From NCBI GenBank assembly GCA_015075305.1, contig JABTUS010000002.1, positions 248,001 through 312,000 on the forward strand: a stretch of DNA of 64,000 nt, in the 5' to 3' direction. The position numbers and the translations under genes were made by a program. Position 1 is the stretch's first letter, and each line of letters begins with the position of its first letter. This stretch comes from Opitutaceae bacterium. Lineage in GTDB: Bacteria > Verrucomicrobiota > Verrucomicrobiia > Opitutales > Opitutaceae. Under the pieces are notes generated by a model. That model saw only the letters and a list, made by a program, of their open reading frames with translations, made no database searches and was not told the origin of the DNA. This document shows positions 60,638-64,000 of this stretch, in pieces.

Positions 60638-61473
60638 TCATGGATTTCTGGCGGATAAGAAGTCGATAGAGGAGGGAAAGGACGCCGATGGCGGGAAGCG
60701 CCATCGGCGGCGTGGATGGATCAGGAGGGATTCTTCTGGGCGGCGGTCCTTCCGCGCGGTAGGATTTTCCTTCGATGACAACGGTGTGAGCGTGGTGGAG
60801 GAGGCGATCGAGGATGGCGGAGGTGATGCCGGCGTCGTTGTTGAAGATCGTGGGCCAGCTCTTGTAGGCCTTGTTGGTGGTGACGATGATCGAGCCTCGC
60901 TCGTAGCGCTGGCTGATGATTTGGAAGAGGAGGTCGGCGCCAGCCTTGTCGAGGGAAGATAGCCGACCTCGTCGAGAACGAGCAGTTTTGGTGCGACGTA
61001 CTTCTTGAGTTCAAGGGCAAGCCTGTGCGCCGCACGGGCTGCGAGCAGCGAGTTGATGGCGTCGACGGCCGTGGTGAAGAGCACGGCATGTCCTGCCCGG
61101 CAGGCTGCGTAACCGAGTGCGGAAGCCAGGTGTGTCTTTCCCAGGCCGACGCCGCCGCAGAAGACCGCGTTGGTGTGTTCCTCGATGAAGCGCAGTTCGA
61201 AAAGATGGCGCACCTGCGCCTCGTTGATCTGCCGGGGCCAGTCCCACTGGAACTGATCGAGGTTTTCTTCACGGGGAAACGAGCTGCCTTGATCCGGCGA
61301 AGGAGTGCGTGCTGCTGGCGATCGTGCGCCTCGGCCTCGACGATTCTGCGCAGGAACTGGGCATGGGACCAGCGCTGCTTTGCGGCGTCGGCGGTCAGCT
61401 CCTCGTGATGACGGCTCAGGTGGGAGAGCTTCAGATACGGAAGCTGGGATTCAAAGGTCATGGCGTTGCTCAT
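60638..61473 (-). pseudogene. istB: istB-like ATPase of IS21 element, frameshifted
   Basis: The IstB helper ATPase can be followed only by switching frames. ATG 61473 starts SNAMTFESQLPYLKLSHLSRHHEELT. After a frame change near 61270 come NLDQFQWDWPRQINEAQVRHLF and GGVGLGKTHLASALGY (Walker A). The third change near 60960 follows LVLDEVGYLP (Walker B) and leads to GSIIVTTNKAYKSWPTIFNNDAGITSAILDRLLHHAHTVV. The last change is near 60750. The pieces together match a full IstB of about 250 residues. The disruptions could be assembly errors or decay. Confidence 0.75.
60683..60709. repeat. Perfect hairpin near the IS21 end
   Basis: CGCCGATGGCG (60683-60693) and CGCCATCGGCG (60699-60709) pair perfectly with a 5-base loop. 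It is near the end of the istB-like region; on the minus strand a pyrimidine-rich tail (CCTTTCCCTCC) follows but no clear T run. It may be a transcription stop or an end structure of the IS. Confidence 0.5.
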
Positions 61474-62455
61474 GGGTGTAGGGGTCAGATCGGGTGCGGG
61501 CAGTTCCAGTTCGAGCGCTCCGGGAGCGCGGGTCAGATGCAAGGGGCCGGGCTCGGGCAGTCGCCGTGCGCGCTGTTCGAGGAGATTCACGATGTAGTCG
61601 CTGGAGTAGGCTCCGAGTTGGTGGGCGCTCTCGATGGCGTGCGCGAGGGCTTCGGCGCCGTAGGCGGGATCAGTTCGACGATGCGATGAAGGTGATGGCC
61701 GGCATTCATGCGCCGCTCCACAAGCGCACGATGATACGGTCCGGCTGCGGGAGTCAGTTCGAGGAATCGAATCAGCAGCCGCTGCCGGGCGCCGGATTTC
61801 CTCTGTGCCTCCAGTTGCGCGCATGATCGGGTTCTCGGCGTCCAGCCTCCGGCCGAAACGGCGGACATGCTCCGCGACCAGGCTCGTGCCGGCGTACAGC
61901 CGCACCAGTTCGCTGGAAAGCTGCGCGGTCAGCAGCTCCCGCATGTCTTGGAGGAACCGAGTAGCGGTTGGTGTCGATCGTGACGCGGAAGCGCCAGGAG
62001 GCGCGCACGGTGCGTGTCTGGACCGCGGCGTAGGGCTGGGGCTGAGCGCAAGCAGGTGCACGCGCTCCTCCGCCAGCCGGTCGAGCGGGCGGACCTTCGT
62101 TTCACCGTGCTCGCGCACGTTGGCCACCGTGTCGAGCCACAGCTTCACGGCCGGATTGAGTTCGGCAAACCGTGTGATCGCGCGGCCCGAAAGGAAACTC
62201 TTCTTCACATACGCGACGGCGCTCTCGACGATGCCCTTGGACTGCGGATGACCCGGCCCGCAGGCCTTGATCCGAAAGCCGTGGTGCCGGGCAAAATCGA
62301 GGTACTGCGGGTTGTACACCGGCTCGGTCCCGGGCGCGTGCGAAAGAACGGCCGTCTTGCAGTTGTCGACCATCACCTCCTGCGGCACGCCACCGAGCAG
62401 TTCGAACGCGCGCTGGTGGGCGCCGAGGAACCACTCCTGTCCCGCGTCACGGAGT
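61474..62455 (-). pseudogene. istA: istA-like transposase of IS21 element, truncated and frameshifted
   Basis: Reading from 62455 down, the sequence encodes QEWFLGAHQRAFELLGG then VPQEVMVDNCKTAVLSHAPG (the second Asp of the DDE site), HPQSKGIVESAVAYVKKSFL and PLDRLAEERVHLLAL. A frame change near 62045 leads to RASWRFRVTIDTNRYSVP; another near 61950 to LLTAQLSSELVRLYAGTSLV; others near 61790 and 61660 to EALAHAIESAHQLGAYSSDYIVNLLEQRA. The N-terminal HTH and first Asp are lost. The stop that usually ends IstA is missing by one base near 61490, so it runs into IstB. Confidence 0.75.
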
Positions 62456-62586
62456 TTCCTGAAGACGGGAGTGGATTTGGTCAGGGTGGGAGCGACAGTG
62501 GTCTGAAGGATCGGGTTTGGAGCGTGGCGGGGGTTGGGGTGAAGAGAGTGGCGTAAGAGGGAGAGGAGGGATTAAGAGGTTGGGGA

Positions 62587-63132
62587 ATGCAGCGGATCCA
62601 CCCCACGGCGCTGAGTCCTGAGCAATACATCGAGACGGAGGCCCATCGGCAGGTGCGTGGTGAAGGATTGTGTCCGCGGTGTGGAAAGGGTCGGTTGCAA
62701 CGGCATGGATTTTACAGTCGTGGCGTGACAGGGGTGGCGGGGCAGGAGCTGCGGGTGCTGGTGGCACGATTCATCTGCGCAGCGTGCAGGGGTACGGTGA
62801 GCTACCTGCCGGGATTCGCGTTGTCGTACCGGCTGGTGCAGGTTTCGACGTTTGAAGCGTTTCTCGAGGGGGAGTTCTGGCGAAGGGAAGTGCAGCGGTG
62901 GCTGTCGGTGCTGGAGGACTATCGTCGGCGGATGCTTGGCTACGCGACGGAGCTTTGGCGGCGGGTGGGATGCGGCTTGGGCCGTGCACCTCCGGCGAGC
63001 AGCAGGGCGATGTGGCCCTGGCTGAAAGCGGCGTGCGGTGGATTGACCTCCGCCGCACGCCGACTGGTGGCCGAGTTCAGGACAACCCTGTTTCGGCAGT
63101 ACCAGTGCCATCAGCCAGCGGGGGTGTGGTGA
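62587..63132 (+). CDS. Zinc-ribbon transposon accessory protein (DUF6431-like)
   Basis: This 181-residue protein starts HPTALSPEQYIETEAHRQVRG and has a zinc ribbon LCPRCGKGRLQRHGFY ... FICAACRGTVSYLP with four cysteines, then a helical tail (RRRMLGYATELWRRVGCGLG). It resembles DUF6431 proteins found next to DDE transposases, but I cannot verify the family name. The frame is intact, unlike its neighbour. The transposase ORF follows 107 bases downstream; the two would form one mobile unit. Confidence 0.6.
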   Translation: MQRIHPTALSPEQYIETEAHRQVRGEGLCPRCGKGRLQRHGFYSRGVTGVAGQELRVLVARFICAACRGTVSYLPGFALSYRLVQVSTFEAFLEGEFWRREVQRWLSVLEDYRRRMLGYATELWRRVGCGLGRAPPASSRAMWPWLKAACGGLTSAARRLVAEFRTTLFRQYQCHQPAGVW

Positions 63133-63239
63133 ACACCACGGTTGGCCCGGAGAGACCGGGTTCGAACGTGAAGGGAGTAGCAGCCCACACAACGAAAATA
63201 TCGCGATCGTGAACCGGAGCGGTGAAACGCTTTCGGGGT

Positions 63240-64000
63240 ATGAAAATCACTCCTTCGGAAGAGGAATCACGGGAAGCGAGGGCGCTGGCGCGCTTCGCCG
63301 CCGTTCAGGCGGTGATGCAGGCGGTCCGGAACGGACTGCCGTTGATGCAGGCGGCGCAACAGGCCGCGCAGCAGGCCTGGGACGGGCGGCTGTATTCGGC
63401 CGCGACGATCGAGGACTGGTACTACGACTACAGGCACGGCCAGTTTGCCGCGCTGCACAGTCAAAGGCGTTGTGACCGGGGAAAATCGAAGGCGATGGAT
63501 TCGGCCGCGGTGGAGGCGTTGTGCAGACTGAGGCGGGAGCATCCGGGCCTGACACTCAAAGCCCTGGCGGAGGAGTTGGTGCGGCAGGGGATCCTGGAGC
63601 GCGGCAGTGTGAGCGAAAGCACGCTGCGGAGGCGGCTGGTGGAGGCGGGATTGGACCGGCGCAGCGTGCGGGCCGGTTCGGGTCTTAGCGGGGGGCCGAC
63701 GAAGGCCTTCGAACTGCCGCTGCCGAATCTATTGTGGATGGCCGACTGCATGCACGGGCCGACGCTGAGGACCGGGGGGAATGCAGGGGCGCAGCGCACG
63801 TATTTGTTCGCGCTGCTCGACGACTGCTCGCGGCTGTGCGTGCACGGGCAGTTTTACGAGCACGAACGCCTGGAGGGTTTCCGGATGCGCTGCGGCGGGC
63901 GCTCCAGACCCGCAGGCTGCCGGAGAAACTCTACACGGACAATGGAGCGGCGTTCCGCAGCCAGCATCTGGCGGTCGTGTGTGGAACCTCGGCATCCGCC
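63240..64000 (+). pseudogene. DDE transposase (rve-type), partial and frameshifted
   Basis: From ATG 63240 the protein reads ITPSEEESREARALARFAAVQAVMQAV, a helix-turn-helix part (HPGLTLKALAEELVRQGILERGSVSESTLRRRLVEAG) and the first catalytic segment LWMADCMHGPTLR ... TYLFALLDDCSRLCVHGQFYEH. Near 63880 a one-base deficit shifts the frame; the next frame then gives DALRRALQTRRLPEKLYTDNGAAF, the second catalytic Asp. A second deficit lies near 63987 in GGAACCTCGG. The gene continues past the window. Either a pseudogene or a sequence with consensus errors. Confidence 0.75.

Larger units (their letters stand above)
60638..62455 (-). mobile_element. IS21-family element remnant
   Basis: Both istA (truncated at its N-terminal side) and istB are recognised with at least six frame changes in total. 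The left end near 60.6 kb carries a perfect hairpin. The right part ends near 62450, where the IstA homology stops abruptly about 130 bases before the coding part of the second element. I see no convincing terminal inverted repeats, so boundaries are approximate. Confidence 0.7.
62587..64000 (+). mobile_element. DDE-transposase mobile unit, runs off window
   Basis: The unit consists of the zinc-ribbon accessory gene and a DDE transposase, both plus strand, opposite to the IS21 remnant. IstA homology ends near 62450, so this unit may have inserted into or beside the IS21 copy. Its right end lies outside the window and no terminal repeats were identified. Confidence 0.6.

Overview
The window reads as a high-GC chromosomal segment from a Gram-negative bacterium, most likely a member of Verrucomicrobiota near Opitutaceae. 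This placement is an inference from gene content, not from a marker gene. It rests on a DUF1800/DUF1501 secreted pair with Calx-beta and CHRD modules, two large TonB-dependent receptors, a CE7 acetylxylan esterase, an Agl23/TIGR03663 glycosyltransferase, many secreted proteins, and interspersed CTTCGCG-type repeats. I saw no rRNA, tRNA or CRISPR array.

Layout. 0-6.5 kb: a flavin reductase-like protein, then the DUF1800/DUF1501 pair and a small anchored protein. 6.5-10.3 kb: a minus-strand operon of a three-repeat protein and a MacB/LolD-like ABC transporter. 10.3-16.7 kb: acetylxylan esterase, RsuA, a BtuB-like receptor, XseA and a TVP38 membrane protein. 16.8-20.6 kb: a translationally coupled O-antigen ligase and polyprenyl-phosphate sugar transferase, the ligase carrying a REP-like inverted-repeat element inside its reading frame. 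20.8-21.4 kb: a ParDE/RelBE-type toxin-antitoxin pair. 21.5-26.6 kb: a DMT exporter, an SGNH hydrolase, and a cysteine synthase next to a DsbD-type reductase. 26.8-31.1 kb: a secreted protein with five thioredoxin-like domains in tandem, followed by a LuxR-type regulator that overlaps its stop codon. 31.1-39.6 kb: a second TonB receptor, another DMT exporter, a double-PPK2 polyphosphate:AMP phosphotransferase, a repeat-rich spacer, a DUF1275 protein, HemN and a SnoaL-like protein.

40.0-42.2 kb is a small island with two toxin-antitoxin systems, HigBA and MNT/HEPN. They are separated by AT-richer non-coding DNA with strong inverted repeats. 42.1-47.0 kb holds an ECF sigma factor with a VWA protein that has an anti-sigma-like N-terminus, then a ceramidase-like and a GYF/RDD gene pair. 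47.2-52.8 kb holds an oligopeptide-binding lipoprotein and the ATP-grasp / alpha-E / OGG-type glycosylase cluster, closed by a clear bidirectional terminator. 52.9-60.5 kb holds a DUF481 beta-barrel, an rRNA-type methyltransferase, a SIS sugar isomerase, Agl23, a xylose-isomerase-like barrel, PpnP, a DUF2726 protein and an atypical response regulator under a palindromic promoter.

The last 3.4 kb is mobile DNA. It contains a broken IS21 element (istA/istB with many frame changes) and a second element encoding a zinc-ribbon accessory protein and a DDE transposase that runs off the window, also with frame changes. The breaks are often single-base deficits in short G or C runs, so consensus errors must be excluded before calling them decay.

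The most unusual features are the five-thioredoxin protein with alternating CXXC-containing and CXXC-less domains, the three-repeat DUF4177-like protein joined to an ABC exporter, the REP-like insertion read through in the ligase, and the palindrome containing a perfect -10 box at 60.5 kb.
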